Shown: positions 1-9,365 of the stretch, in pieces
Numbering within the stretch: the stretch's first letter is position 1
Layout of the letters: each line of letters opens with the position of its first letter
Origin: Trachelipus rathkii
Lineage: Eukaryota > Arthropoda > Malacostraca > Isopoda > Trachelipodidae
DNA length: 12,500 nucleotides
Reading direction: 5' to 3'
Assembly: GCA_015478945.1 (NCBI GenBank)
Contig: JABUQX010013996.1
Span: 1 to 12,500, forward strand
Made by a program: the position numbers and the translations under genes
The notes under the pieces: model-generated
Seen by the model: only the letters and a program-made list of their open reading frames with translations
Told to the model about the DNA's origin: nothing
Databases searched by the model: none

Positions 1-775
1 TTAGATGAATAAAAACTTGGGTAAACATTGCTTCTTTAATGTATCCCTCATAACATTATAAGTTAAAGTAGTGACACACCGCCCATTGAAGGATGGGGCT
101 GAGCCCCCAAAAAATCTCTGTGGAAACTTACATAAGGTATGATATGATGAAAGCTTTCATTAACACCGCTTTTATAATATTCTATCCTCGAATACAACCG
201 AATAAGTACGCTGACGGCCCAGTGAGGAGGCTAGCCTCAAATCCTTGAAAAATAGAATACATAGACAGGATGAAAACTGGTGTGTACACCTTCTCTTGAT
301 GTAAGGTAACTACGCGCACACGAAGCTACTGTCGCTACCGCTCAGAGGATGTTGGCGGCTGAGGCCCCAAAAACCTTGAAATTCCCTTGATGTTTATTTT
401 ATAGAAGATGAATGAAATTTGGGAAAAGCAACAGAAAAGGAAGGAGATAAAGTAGGACTAAGGAAGAAGCGTAGCACCCATGTGTATCTTACAAAATAAA
501 CCCCGTTTTTTCTAAAGGGTGAACAAGACTGACATTTCTGTTTTCAAAATCTCGTTTCTTTTTATAAACGTGAACTAAAATATATTGTTTGCCTTTTATT
601 TTATTAAAGTTCATTTTACATTTATTTCTTTATGTTAATTTTTTTTTCATTTTTATCCTCATGTCTTCAATTAGTACTCAACCTGAACTCTATAACAGTT
701 TTCACGGTTTTATTTGCTATAAAACATTGTTACTTCACACACACACTTGACTATGCTTCTTTTCCAATTGTATGA
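1..775. other. Non-coding AT-rich region, no gene seen
   Basis: I see no convincing reading frame on either strand. The first 400 bases have a more balanced base composition and hold three GC-rich inverted repeats, listed separately. From about 480 the DNA becomes AT-rich, with T-runs and a short (AC)n tract near 736-748. Nothing here resembles a promoter or RNA gene well enough to call. Confidence 0.5.
71..385. repeat. Three spaced GC-rich hairpin motifs, possibly a degenerate tandem repeat
   Basis: Three inverted repeats lie about 125-130 bp apart: GGGGCTGAGCCCC at 95-107 (6-bp arms, 1-nt centre), the perfect 12-bp palindrome GAGGCTAGCCTC at 227-238, and GGCGGCTGAGGCCCC at 354-368 (imperfect). 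All three share a GGCTnAGsCC core and are followed by CCAAAAA or CAAATCC. Units 2 and 3 are also both followed by CCTTGAAA. The rest of the units aligns poorly, so an ancient tandem triplication is an inference; independent palindromes are possible. Confidence 0.3.
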
Positions 776-1640
776 ACTTAAAAACATTTGCCATTTACAC
801 ACCCTAAAGCAGTACATCTAAATCAAAATCAGTAAATTTTGACTAGGAGGATAATATTTAACTTTCGTATAATCAATCGACTCTTGATTCAAGTTTCATA
901 TTTGCTTTTGTAAATATGATCATATATTTTAGTAATTTTTATTTTCTTGTACAAGAATAATAATTTTACCAAAATTTATAAGTTCAGTTTTTTAATAACA
1001 AAAAATGCATCGGTCGAGATCCGGCCGCAATTTTACACACCCTAAACTATAAATTCAATCGGACCAACCCTTTTACCCTGCCCACCCCTCCCTGAACATT
1101 TTGATCTATTGAGTCAAGTCATATTGCGAGTATCAATACATAATATCTGTATTTATTTCAATTATTTTGTCTTAAAAACAAATTTTCTTTATCAAAATTT
1201 TTAGTTAATGTCTATAAACTTAAAAAATTTGCCTTTTAAATATACCCTTAAGCAGTAATCAGTAAATCAAACACCACCACCCTACCCTCCCCAACCCATC
1301 CATGATCTATTGATCATTGATCTCAATTTTTGTTATACCAATTTAAAAATCCGTTATTATTTTATTTTTATACGACTTTGTTTTGAAAGAAGTAATTTTT
1401 AAAATTTTTTATGTTTTATATTGTTAAAACTGAAAAAATTAGGCGTTTTTACCACCCCGAAATCAGAAATCGGTTATAAATCACACACCCCTCCTCTTCC
1501 TCCTCCCCCCCCTCCCACCCCCCTGATCTATTGATATTGTTTCATGTCTCATTGTAAAAAATCGTTTGATAAAAAAATAAAAACAATTCTTATAACCACT
1601 GATCAAGGAATATATGCTAACTAACAAAGTTTTCACATAA
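776..1640 (+). repeat. Four-copy diverged tandem repeat, unit about 215 bp
   Basis: Unit starts near 776, 1003, 1217 and 1427 are marked by an AACTTAAAAAATTTGCC-like box followed by ACACCCTAAAGCAGTA-like and AATCAGTAAATC boxes. A C-rich tract follows, then GATCTATTGA at 1103, 1304 and 1525 (degenerate near 880), then a T-rich arm. Spacings of 227, 214 and 210 bp show tandem duplication. Units differ by many substitutions and small indels, so the array is old. A similar unit recurs at 5634-5845, 4.2 kb downstream in the same orientation, so this is part of a dispersed repeat family. I do not recognise the family. Confidence 0.7.
1487..1524 (+). other. C-rich tract (G-rich on the minus strand)
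   Basis: This 38-bp tract is almost only C and T, with runs of 8, 3 and 6 C. On the minus strand it has enough G-runs of three or more to form a G-quadruplex if the longest run is split. It is the C-rich segment of the fourth tandem unit and is weaker in the other units. Confidence 0.5.
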
Positions 1641-1755
1641 TAAAAGCTAAACATAGCATCACTGAACTAAGAATATATGTATAACGACAAACATAACACA
1701 CCTTAAGCACGAATAAGTTAACATTAACAAAAGTCCATACTTAACAACAAGTTTT
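1500..1755 (+). repeat. Dispersed repeat, copy A
   Basis: This stretch matches 5743-6005 in the same order and orientation: C-rich tract, GATCTATTGAT, then GAATATATGCTAAC, ACAAAGTTTTCACAT, CTAAGAATATA, ACGACAAAC, CACGAATAA, AACATTAACAAA and CCATACTTAACAACA. Spacing differs only by small indels. The pair could be two copies of a mobile element or the product of a segmental duplication. No coding capacity is visible in it. Confidence 0.75.
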
Positions 1756-2150
1756 TAAAGTAGTAAACTAGACCATACATGAAAACGAACCTAATTCACC
1801 CACTTTGTCAAGCAATCTAATAACATATCGATATATTAATTTTTTAGCATAATCATGTAATATTTAACTAAAAACTTCTATCAGAACCGTCTAATTATCC
1901 ACGATCCAACGAAGATATTGCTAACCCAACCAAAGTCTTTTTTTAATAACATAGTAATATTTAACAAAAAAATTACCAAACCCTAACGAAATTAAATGGC
2001 ACAACATAGCAAAGAGTTTATATCCTCTTGGTAAACTAAAAACTATGTAACAAACATACTCAGCACATACACAACACTCAAGCCAATACGAAAAATACAA
2101 AAAAAAACACATAAATTAACAACTTAACCAATAAAGGCGAACCACTAAGA
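1600..2150 (+). other. A/C-rich, G-poor non-coding body
   Basis: The plus strand is rich in A and C and poor in G, with recurring CTAACA and TTAACAA words. The same skew reappears at 5850-6895, next to the second repeat copy. A 63-codon minus-strand ORF inside (1921-2112) has a Cys/Tyr/Phe-rich composition expected from the reverse of A/C-rich DNA and is not called. From 2150 to 2430 the DNA is plain AT-rich and holds nothing I can name. Confidence 0.5.
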
Positions 2151-2524
2151 CTAGTTTTTTAAATACCTACGTTTTCATTTTGTTTTTTTAAAGCATATCT
2201 TCTTTCTTGTTTAATAGGACACATCAGAAAAGAACTGTAGTTTTTTAATAATAGACAACACAACCACAAAACAAAAACAAAATATCAAAAAAAAAATTCA
2301 TATGTTTATTATAAGTTTAATATAAATAAAGATTATATATTAATATCTTATTATTATATATATATATAAATCGTTTTAAATTTTAAATTAATATTCATAA
2401 TAAAATATTATATTAATAATAAAAAATCTCCTTCTTACTCCTTCAATGTCTCTCAACAAAGTAAATATTTTCCGTTGTTCCTTGAGATTGATTCATTGGG
2501 CGACTAGTCAAACATGGTTTTTAT

Positions 2525-2744
<220 letters not shown>

Positions 2745-2946
2745 CTTTACCAGCAATATATAAACACCGTCACTCACGGCAGCATAGGCCCTAAATCAAG
2801 GAGAGAGACTGTACTCATTTGTAACGTCCGAGAGCTGATCCAGACACAAGCCAAAAGCCCAAGGGAAGAATTTTAGCTCACTCCCACCTCGACCGAGTGA
2901 CGCGATAACCTTAGACCCTCGCCTTGTATTGTTGGTTATACGCGAT

Positions 2947-2963
2947 GCTCTAACAACGAGCTA
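2947..2963 (-). promoter_or_regulatory. Pol III A box of the SINE head
   Basis: TAGCTCGTTGTTAGAGC on the minus strand matches the internal promoter of tRNA genes (TRGCTCAGTNGGTAGAGC) apart from a missing A and one G-to-T change. The seven bases before it, GCGCCGA, sit where a tRNA acceptor strand would be. The cognate 3' strand is disrupted, so this is not a functional tRNA gene. Confidence 0.6.
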
Positions 2964-2973
2964 TCGGCGCGAC

Positions 2974-3343
2974 TTACTATAAACAACTTAATTAAATGAG
3001 AGCAAAAAAAGAAAATAATAAAGCATTTACACAAACAATATATACATCTAAATATAAAATTACACATGCAAACATATATATACATACACACGAACATATC
3101 AACGTCCGTCAAGATACAAACATACAAATATTTAACACAAGATATATTTATAAATATTAACATACAATTATATATATTATACACAATACACATACAGTAT
3201 AATATAATAATAATATATTAGAATATAAATATATATATATAATATAATATATTATATATATTAATAAATATATTAATATAATATACCATAATATAATATA
3301 TATATACATATATATATATAATATATATACTATAATATATAAC

Positions 3344-3390
<47 letters not shown>
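2974..3390. repeat. AT-rich stretch leading into a (TA)n array
   Basis: From 2996 to 3195 the sequence is made of ACATA/ATACA-type words, and from about 3195 to 3390 it becomes an interrupted (TA)n/(TAATA)n array, with a pure (TA)n run ending near 3388. The 85-codon minus-strand ORF at 2936-3193 reads through this low-complexity DNA and is rejected. No gene is seen. Confidence 0.8.
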
Positions 3391-3391
<1 letters not shown>

Positions 3392-3753
3392 CTAGTTGTA
3401 TTGGTTTCTTCGGTCTATAACATACAACACATAAAATAGATATATTTATTTGAATATTACTATTGGTCTGAAGTTTATCACTATCATTACTATCACTACC
3501 CTTTTAACAATTAATCTATTATAACTTTAGCCCTTTTAACCCATTTTTAAATATTAATCATTATTATTATCATACATCATATTATTATATTATTATTACT
3601 ATTATATTATTTTATATTATTATCAACACTATATTATATTATATTCACACAAAATTCACTTAAATTATAGATTGATCAATCCTTTACTTGAATTCACATT
3701 AATCAATATATTAGGATGATGCTTTTGATTTATTAACTATTAAAAAAAAAAAA

Positions 3754-3917
3754 CCGTGAGGAAAGTCTCCTGCTCCTGGGTGTAAACTGCAAAGATGAGC
3801 CCTCTTCTTTGTGGCAAAGATCAAAGGCGTCTCGAAAATAAAGGACGTATTCAAGCAGAAATTCTCTATTTCATATGCCAACATGACTAAATAAATTCCA
3901 AAATTTCAAAAGAAATT
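3754..3917 (+). repeat. Conserved core, copy 1, with three hairpins
   Basis: The core runs from CCGTGAGGAAAGTCTCCTGC to TTCCAAAATTTCAAAAG. It contains three small inverted repeats also found in copy 2: AGGA/TCCT (3759-3771), TCTTTG/CAAAGA (3806-3820), and GCGTC/GACGT, with stem ends near 3827 and 3848. The length differences from copy 2 within these hairpins fall mainly in the loops. No intact ORF is present on either strand. It could be a fragment of a non-coding RNA, a decayed exon or a transposon end. Confidence 0.6.
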
Positions 3918-4155
3918 TTATATCATTATTACATATCATTATTATTATTATATTATCATATATTATCATTACATCATTATTATTATTATCATTAATGATG
4001 AGTAGTATTATTAAATATTGCATCACCTTAATATTATTTATTCACACACAAACACTGCATATATGCATTATTGATGAAAAGTCCATTCCAATTCACATAT
4101 TTATATTATTAAATTATTTATTTTTGATATATTATTAATTAAAAAAGAGGAAAAA

Positions 4156-4317
4156 CCGTTGAGGAAGTCTCCTGCTCCGGTTTAACTGCAAAATGAGGCC
4201 TTCTTCTTTGGGCAAAGATCAAGAGGCGTCGAAAATAAAAGACGTCTTAGTTCAAGCAGAATTCTCTATCATATGGCCAAATGACTAAAGTAATTCCAAA
4301 AATTTCAAAAAAGAAAC
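4156..4317 (+). repeat. Conserved core, copy 2, with three hairpins
   Basis: This is the second copy of the core at 3754-3917. Its hairpins are at 4162-4173 (AGGA/TCCT), 4205-4218 (TCTTT/AAAGA) and 4225-4246 (GGCGTC/GACGTC around a 10-nt A-rich loop). Both copies end in a shared ATGACTAA and a TTTCAAAA tail. The function is unknown. Confidence 0.6.
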
Positions 4318-4319
4318 AA

Positions 4320-4569
4320 GATATCAAAGTTATGCCACTCCACATCCAATTATGTATTTTATATTAATTATATATTACTATTATATATAATCTAAAAGTG
4401 AATTTTAAAAATCTTAATAAAAATTTTAAATAATGTCTTTGAGTAGCCGAAAATAGCAAACTTTTATAACGAAATCTTATCCAGTCCAGAATGATAGCTA
4501 AAACCAATGGTTAAAAACTACCGTTCCGGCAAATTTGCATAGAGGGCAGATGAGTAAGTAGAGCTCTCA
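4320..4569. other. Spacer between duplication and pseudogene
   Basis: AT-rich at first, then of more mixed composition. I see no AATAAA-type polyadenylation signal on the minus strand just after the pseudogene's terminal stop, and nothing else that can be named. Confidence 0.4.
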
Positions 4570-5424
4570 TTAAGTGCTTCTCTCCTTACCACTTTGTTGT
4601 CCGCTCTCTTCTAAGTTTTCCTCCTTTCCTTCTGATCTTAATCCAACTTGCTTCGACGACCTCTGAATCATATTCATAGGATTCTGCATAAATTGAGCAA
4701 GTTCTATATATCTCTCCAGAGTTTCAACTCCCTCTGAAAGGATGTAAGTATAAATGCATTCTGCAGCACCAAATCATTCTTCTGTATATTCAGGTTCAAC
4801 AGCACTCATTCTCTCATACCAGAGAGAAGTAAACTTATACATGTTGCTAGTTATTAGCATACTCCTGTATACCCCATTATACGGTAAACTGGATGTTTCA
4901 GTGTAAATGTCGTAGATTATCCCATGAGCTATATGTATTAGGTCCTCAAGTATGTCAACGTCGCCTAGATGTGATTTTAATTCGCTTTTCATTTTAATCA
5001 AAGCTGTAATATTTTCAGATGTTCAAACTGTAAACCCTATACATGTACGCCAGAAGGAGACATTATCAATGGGCTGCTAATAGTTGCGTACATCAAGGCT
5101 TTCAATATTGTCACATGACGAGAAAACAACATCTATTATATTAGAACTTCTCACACTGCCTCCTTAGCTAGATATTTCACTACGAGTCGATGCATCAGAT
5201 GACACACAGTTAGCCTTTACCTATGCTCCTGTGATATCAATAATCTTGATGAATTCTTCAACAGAAATGAATAAGGGTCTATTATTTGCACGTCCGGCTG
5301 GAATACAAGCAATGTATCGCACTCCATTCGGTTTACGAATAAATATAAATGACACATCGTTGGGAATAACGAAGGTCCTCGTAAAGATATCAACAGCAAG
5401 CGTAGAGATGCGGGGAGATGTCAT
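4570..5424 (-). pseudogene. Decayed protein gene, 285-codon frame with five in-frame stops, family unknown
   Basis: From ATG at 5424-5422 to TAA at 4572-4570 (followed at once by TGA), the minus strand can be read in one frame without any frameshift. Stops interrupt it at 5223-5221 (TAG), 5166-5164 (TAA), 5079-5077 (TAG), 5025-5023 (TGA) and 4776-4774 (TGA). The open blocks look like folded protein: an N-terminal block with FVIPNDVSFIFIRKPNGVRY, a Ser-rich middle, a block with DVDILEDLIHIAHGIIYDIY, and a charged Glu/Lys/Gln-rich C-terminus. No low-complexity bias explains them. The frame stays open further upstream, to 5550, but that part covers an ACAGACAGACACACGC tract and is probably not coding, so I prefer the ATG at 5424. 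All five stops are one C-to-T transition from Gln or Arg codons. The middle (5220-5002, three stops in 73 codons) is no more open than chance, so continuity there rests on appearance only. I do not recognise the family; a host gene, transposon gene or endogenous viral gene are all possible. Confidence 0.5.
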
Positions 5425-5633
5425 TGTACCAGCACAGCGAAAAATGTGATATTGTGATATAATATTTTTTTCAGCTGTCCTGTTAAAGCTAATAACAGAC
5501 AGACACACGCACATGCAGATTTTTCTAAGTCTTTTAAAATCCGCGGCCAATGAGAAAGTCCATATAATCTATCCTGACAACAACAACAACAATAATATGA
5601 AACAAACTTAGACAAAACAAAACAAAACATAAC

Positions 5634-6005
5634 AAAATTTTACCTAAAACATGACATAAAAATAAGTTCTTTGAATAAAATATCATATTAAAGTGTAATA
5701 GTTTACTGATCCTAAAGTAGTAAATCAGTAATCAAACCAACCACCCTACCCTCCCCTCCCACCCTTACATGATCTATTGATCTATCGGTTCAAGTCATAT
5801 TTCGAGTATCATTTTGGATAAACATATCATAAAAATAAGTTCTTTATATAATGACCAACGAATATATGCTAACGTAACAAAGTTTTCACATCAATAAAGC
5901 TAACATATCACTAACACTAAGAATATAATGTACAACGACAAACCAAACATACCATACGCACGAATAAACTGCCAACATTAACAAAGTTCCATACTTAACA
6001 ACACA
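5634..6005 (+). repeat. Dispersed repeat, copy B
   Basis: This segment holds CATAAAAATAAGTTCTTT twice (5655 and 5828), so it carries somewhat more than one tandem unit of about 173 bp. A C-rich tract and GATCTATTGA (5771) lie between them, then the same series of A/C-rich words as copy A at 1500-1755. The same-strand orientation and shared order show common origin. It begins just upstream of the pseudogene. Confidence 0.75.
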
Positions 6006-6044
6006 TATCTAACACTTACAATGGGTGAAAACCTACAATAGATA

Positions 6045-6440
6045 CTAACATTTGGAACTATGAATAAGACATTAACATTTGGAGCTATGAATAAGTTCTC
6101 AACCTATCCTATCATTACACTACACCAGAAACCACCTATAACTGCTTTTCAATCATATCATCAGCCCAGCTAAAGCAGTATTATCTAACAAAATCCTTTA
6201 AAGTGTCCAAACTATCAAAGATACCAGCATCTTGAACTATGAATTGATACTACTACCTTCATCAAAGTCTTACATCTTACATATCAAATAAAACATTATT
6301 TTGAACTATGAATAAACACAGACATTACCAAATTCTTGACCAAACCTTACATTACTTAGCGAAAACTTACCCTTAGCCCAAGTTTCAAACACATCATACC
6401 CAGCTAACACAGTAATATCTTACAAAACTTATAATTTCTT
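6045..6440 (+). repeat. Nested tandem duplications (27 bp and about 240 bp)
   Basis: TAACATTTGGAACTATGAATAAG at 6046-6068 recurs at 6073-6095 with one mismatch, a 27-bp tandem repeat. The same TTGAACTATGAAT word returns near 6232 and 6303. A separate pair of matches, the CAGCYAAAGCAGTATTATCT-like box at about 6166 and 6401, is offset by about 235 bp. A unit of about 240 bp was therefore duplicated, and a 27-bp piece within one unit was duplicated again. It is non-coding and G-poor. Confidence 0.6.
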
Positions 6441-6569
6441 TAACAAATCTGTGTTAATTTCACACTGCCATAACAAAACGTAACAGAAATTAAACATAGC
6501 CTAACATAGCTATCACATAGATACCCAATATTTAACAAAAGTTTATCATAACCTTACCTAATTATCATA

Positions 6570-6895
6570 CTAACCAACGAATATATGCTAACGTAACAAA
6601 GAAGTTTTTTAAATTACCATAATTAAAATTAAATAAAGTTACACCCATGTCAAAGTAGTACATAACTCTGATCATATCCTTCAAAGATGCCTCTTACACC
6701 CTAACAAACCTACCTACCTAACAATACATAGTTGATCGAACTTGCTAACACCACTATGTTACTTGAACATATCATCGTACTCATGCCATTAGTACATTGC
6801 TCTGATTATTTCCTTTCGAAAAAGGCTTGCATACCCCCAAACAAACTACCATACTTAACAATACTACTGCTAACCCAATTGTGTTACCCTGAGGT
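6570..6895 (+). repeat. Further repeat fragments, including a 134-bp tandem duplication
   Basis: CCAACGAATATATGCTAACG (6573 onward) repeats the start of the copy B body (5860). Then GTACATAACTCTGATCATATCC at 6658 aligns with GTACATTGCTCTGATTATTTCC at 6792, and the alignment continues through ACAAAC, TTAACAATA and TGCTAACNC words. This is a diverged tandem duplication of about 134 bp. There is no coding sequence. Confidence 0.55.
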
Positions 6896-7002
6896 CTTAC
6901 CTCACATATGAAAATTTCATGCAAAAATATTTAATGTTTTTCATTACTATTTTAATAGACGTACTAAAGAATCACATTTTCCTCCGAGAGAAACCTCACA
7001 GG

Positions 7003-7126
7003 GGATCACCCTTTGAAAGGGGTGTGAAGTCACATTTGGTGCATTTGGTGGGTCACCCCCGAAGGGGTGTAAGCGGGCATTACCCCTCCAGAGGAAAGGT
7101 AAAGCCTCGTCCTTTCGGACTGAGGT
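7003..7126 (+). other. GC-rich island of consecutive hairpins
   Basis: The island has CACCCTTTGAAAGGGGTG at 7007-7024 (about 7-bp stem), CACCCCCGAAGGGGTG at 7054-7069 (6-bp stem, CGAA loop), TACC/GGTA around CCTCCAGAGG at 7081-7101, and CCTCGTCC-TTTC-GGAC-T-GAGG at 7105-7125 (8 bp with one bulge). The first two hairpins lie in tandem units of about 47 bp (GGRTCACCC...GGGGTGTRAG). It contrasts sharply with the AT-rich surroundings and abuts (TA)n. An ORF at 6919-7164 crosses it but looks non-coding. It could be a structured RNA, a transposon end or a foldback fragment; I do not recognise it. Confidence 0.5.
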
Positions 7127-7137
7127 CTCAAAGCCAG

Positions 7138-7164
7138 CTATATATATATATACTATATATATAG

Positions 7165-7209
<45 letters not shown>

Positions 7210-7290
7210 ATTATCTATATACTATATATCTATATATTATTATCTAATATATATATAATATATATATATCTATATAATATATAGTTAGTA
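7138..7290. repeat. (TA)n array
   Basis: Interrupted (TA)n with TATTA and TCTATA breaks, starting immediately after the hairpin island. Confidence 0.9.
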
Positions 7291-7438
7291 CAGGCATAAT
7301 GTTATTGCTACATTACTGTTATCCTTTGCGTACAATCTGTTAAATAACTGTTCTTGTGGAGCAGTCTTTACATACCTTCAACGAGCATGAACTTTGCATC
7401 CTTCCTTCTTCAGCTTATGTTTCTAACTTTAGTTTTGC
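7291..7438. other. Short unique spacer
   Basis: About 150 bp of non-repetitive sequence between (TA)n and a pyrimidine tract. The ORFs that start near 7354 run straight into (CT)n and (TA)n and are not supported as genes. Confidence 0.4.
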
Positions 7439-7560
7439 TTATTCTCTCTCTGGCTCTCCTCTCGTCTCTCTCGTCTCCCTCTCTCTGCTCGTCCTCTCTC
7501 TTTCTTTCTTCTCTGTCTTCTCGGTGTTTCTTTCTGGTCTCTCTCTCTCTCTCTCTCTCT
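7439..7560 (+). repeat. Pyrimidine-rich tract ending in (CT)n
   Basis: CTCTCT, CTCGT and TTTCTTTCTT words pass into a pure (CT)n run at 7539-7560, followed directly by (TA)n. It mirrors the (TA)n-(GA)n junction at about 10474 on the opposite strand. Confidence 0.9.
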
Positions 7561-7574
7561 GCTATATTATCATA

Positions 7575-7831
7575 CCTATTTTTATACTATATATATAATA
7601 TATATATATTTATATTAATATATATATATTATATATTATATATATTATATATATATAATTATATATTATAATCTATAATATACTATACTATATAACATAT
7701 ATATATATATCTACTATAACTATATAATATATATATATATATTATATATTCTATATTGGGTGGTGTTTATATTATATATATATTATATATATATATATTA
7801 TATTATATAGGTATATATATATATATAAATC

Positions 7832-7868
<37 letters not shown>

Positions 7869-7870
7869 TA

Positions 7871-7901
<31 letters not shown>

Positions 7902-7992
7902 CTATATATATAATATTATATATATATATTATATATATATATATATATAATAGTCATATATCTATATATATATATATATATATAATATAGTA

Positions 7993-8024
<32 letters not shown>

Positions 8025-8025
8025 C

Positions 8026-8059
<34 letters not shown>

Positions 8060-8075
8060 ATATATATCTATACTA
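7575..8075. repeat. Interrupted (TA)n array, about 500 bp
   Basis: Almost only T and A, with TATTATA and occasional C or G breaks. The one notable island is TTGGGTGGTG near 7756. It can extrude as cruciforms and is prone to assembly error. Confidence 0.9.
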
Positions 8076-8311
8076 TAGGGTGGGATGGTTTTAAACCATT
8101 TGGTTAAAAACATTGGTTTAAACCATGGTTTAAACCCCATAAAAAAACCCATGGTTTAAACCATTAAAAAAACCCATGCATTAAATATTTAAAAAATATA
8201 TTTAGCTTAATGATTTTCTTTAGCATCGTTGATATGGGTTTTTCTGAATTTTTCAATCGAAGTGTAACTGAAAGGCAATAAAAATTTTTCTGCGAATTTT
8301 GTTATGAAGAA

Positions 8312-9195
8312 GAATGATTATAATAATAATAATAATAATAATACTATAAATAATAATAATAATTAATCAATCACTAATAAATAATATATATATTATATAT
8401 AATCTATATAATATTATTATATATATATTATATATATATATCTTATATTATATATATATATACGATGGATATATATATATATATATATTTACATATATAT
8501 ATTATATATATATATACTATATATATATATTATTATATACTTATATACTATACTATATATATACATACTATATATATATATTTATATAGTATTACTATTA
8601 GTATATATATACTATATAATATATAATATATATAATATAATATAATATATTATATATACTGAATCATATAATCATAATATATATTAAATATAATATAAGT
8701 ATTATCAACTATCTATATATATATATATATACCTACTACTATATTAATATATATATATATACCTATACTTCAATATATACTATACATACATACATATATC
8801 ATATAGTACATATATATATATATATATTACAACACTATATATATATTTTATATATATATATATATTATATATAATAGTATGATATATATCATCACTATCT
8901 AATATTAGAAAAAGTATTAATATACTAATATTATATTATATATATACTATATATGATACCTACTACTTTATATATATATATATATTATATAATTATTATC
9001 TAATATATATATATATATCAGTATCATCATCATCATTACTACTATATATCCTATAAGTATATATATATATATATATTATATACTATATATATTATATATT
9101 ATATAATATATAATATATATATTATAAATATATATATACACTATATAATTATATATATATATATTATACCTATATATATATATATATAATATACT

Positions 9196-9266
<71 letters not shown>

Positions 9267-9299
9267 ATATATATTATATATATATATCTATATATATAT

Positions 9300-9338
<39 letters not shown>

Positions 9339-9365
9339 CATATATATTATTTTAATATATATATA
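8312..9365. repeat. (AAT)n followed by about 1 kb of interrupted (TA)n
   Basis: A (TAA)n run at 8319-8364 leads into (TA)n with frequent ATTATA, TACTATA and ACATAC variants as far as 9365. This fills almost half of the candidate transposon, so the array probably grew after insertion. Confidence 0.9.

Larger units (their letters stand above)
3545..4320 (+). repeat. Tandem duplication, unit about 400 bp
   Basis: Two consecutive units share the same order: an ATT/ATC-rich stretch, ATTCACACA, AATTCACAT, a TATTAA-rich arm, an A-run, and then a conserved core (3754-3917 and 4156-4317, offset 402 bp). The AT-rich half has diverged strongly and the core much less. The units differ mostly by single-base gaps, with fewer substitutions. 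No third unit is visible after 4320. Confidence 0.75.

Noticed and set aside
74..84. ACACACCGCCC, identical to a conserved word near the 3' end of small-subunit rRNA
   Set aside because: The match stops after 11 bases; flanking rRNA sequence is absent.
3806..3825. GGCAAAGATCAA, similar to the U2 snRNA 5' region
   Set aside because: Only about 11 of 12 bases match and no other U2 element follows; both repeat copies diverge from U2 at once.
3786..3840. GATGAG...CGAAA arrangement reminiscent of a hammerhead ribozyme
   Set aside because: The core CUGANGA is not intact and no convincing stems I and III can be drawn.
5003..5220. An intron explaining the stops in the middle of the decayed frame (donor AG/GTAAAG at 5220, acceptor TTACAG at 5004)
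   Set aside because: The first stop (5223-5221) lies before that donor and the stop at 4776-4774 lies after the acceptor, so splicing would not rescue the frame.
5231..5449. 72-codon plus-strand ORF
   Set aside because: It is the antisense shadow of the protein-like minus-strand frame.
7354..7671. Leu/Ser-rich ORFs resembling membrane proteins
   Set aside because: The hydrophobic composition comes from the CT-rich tract and (TA)n.
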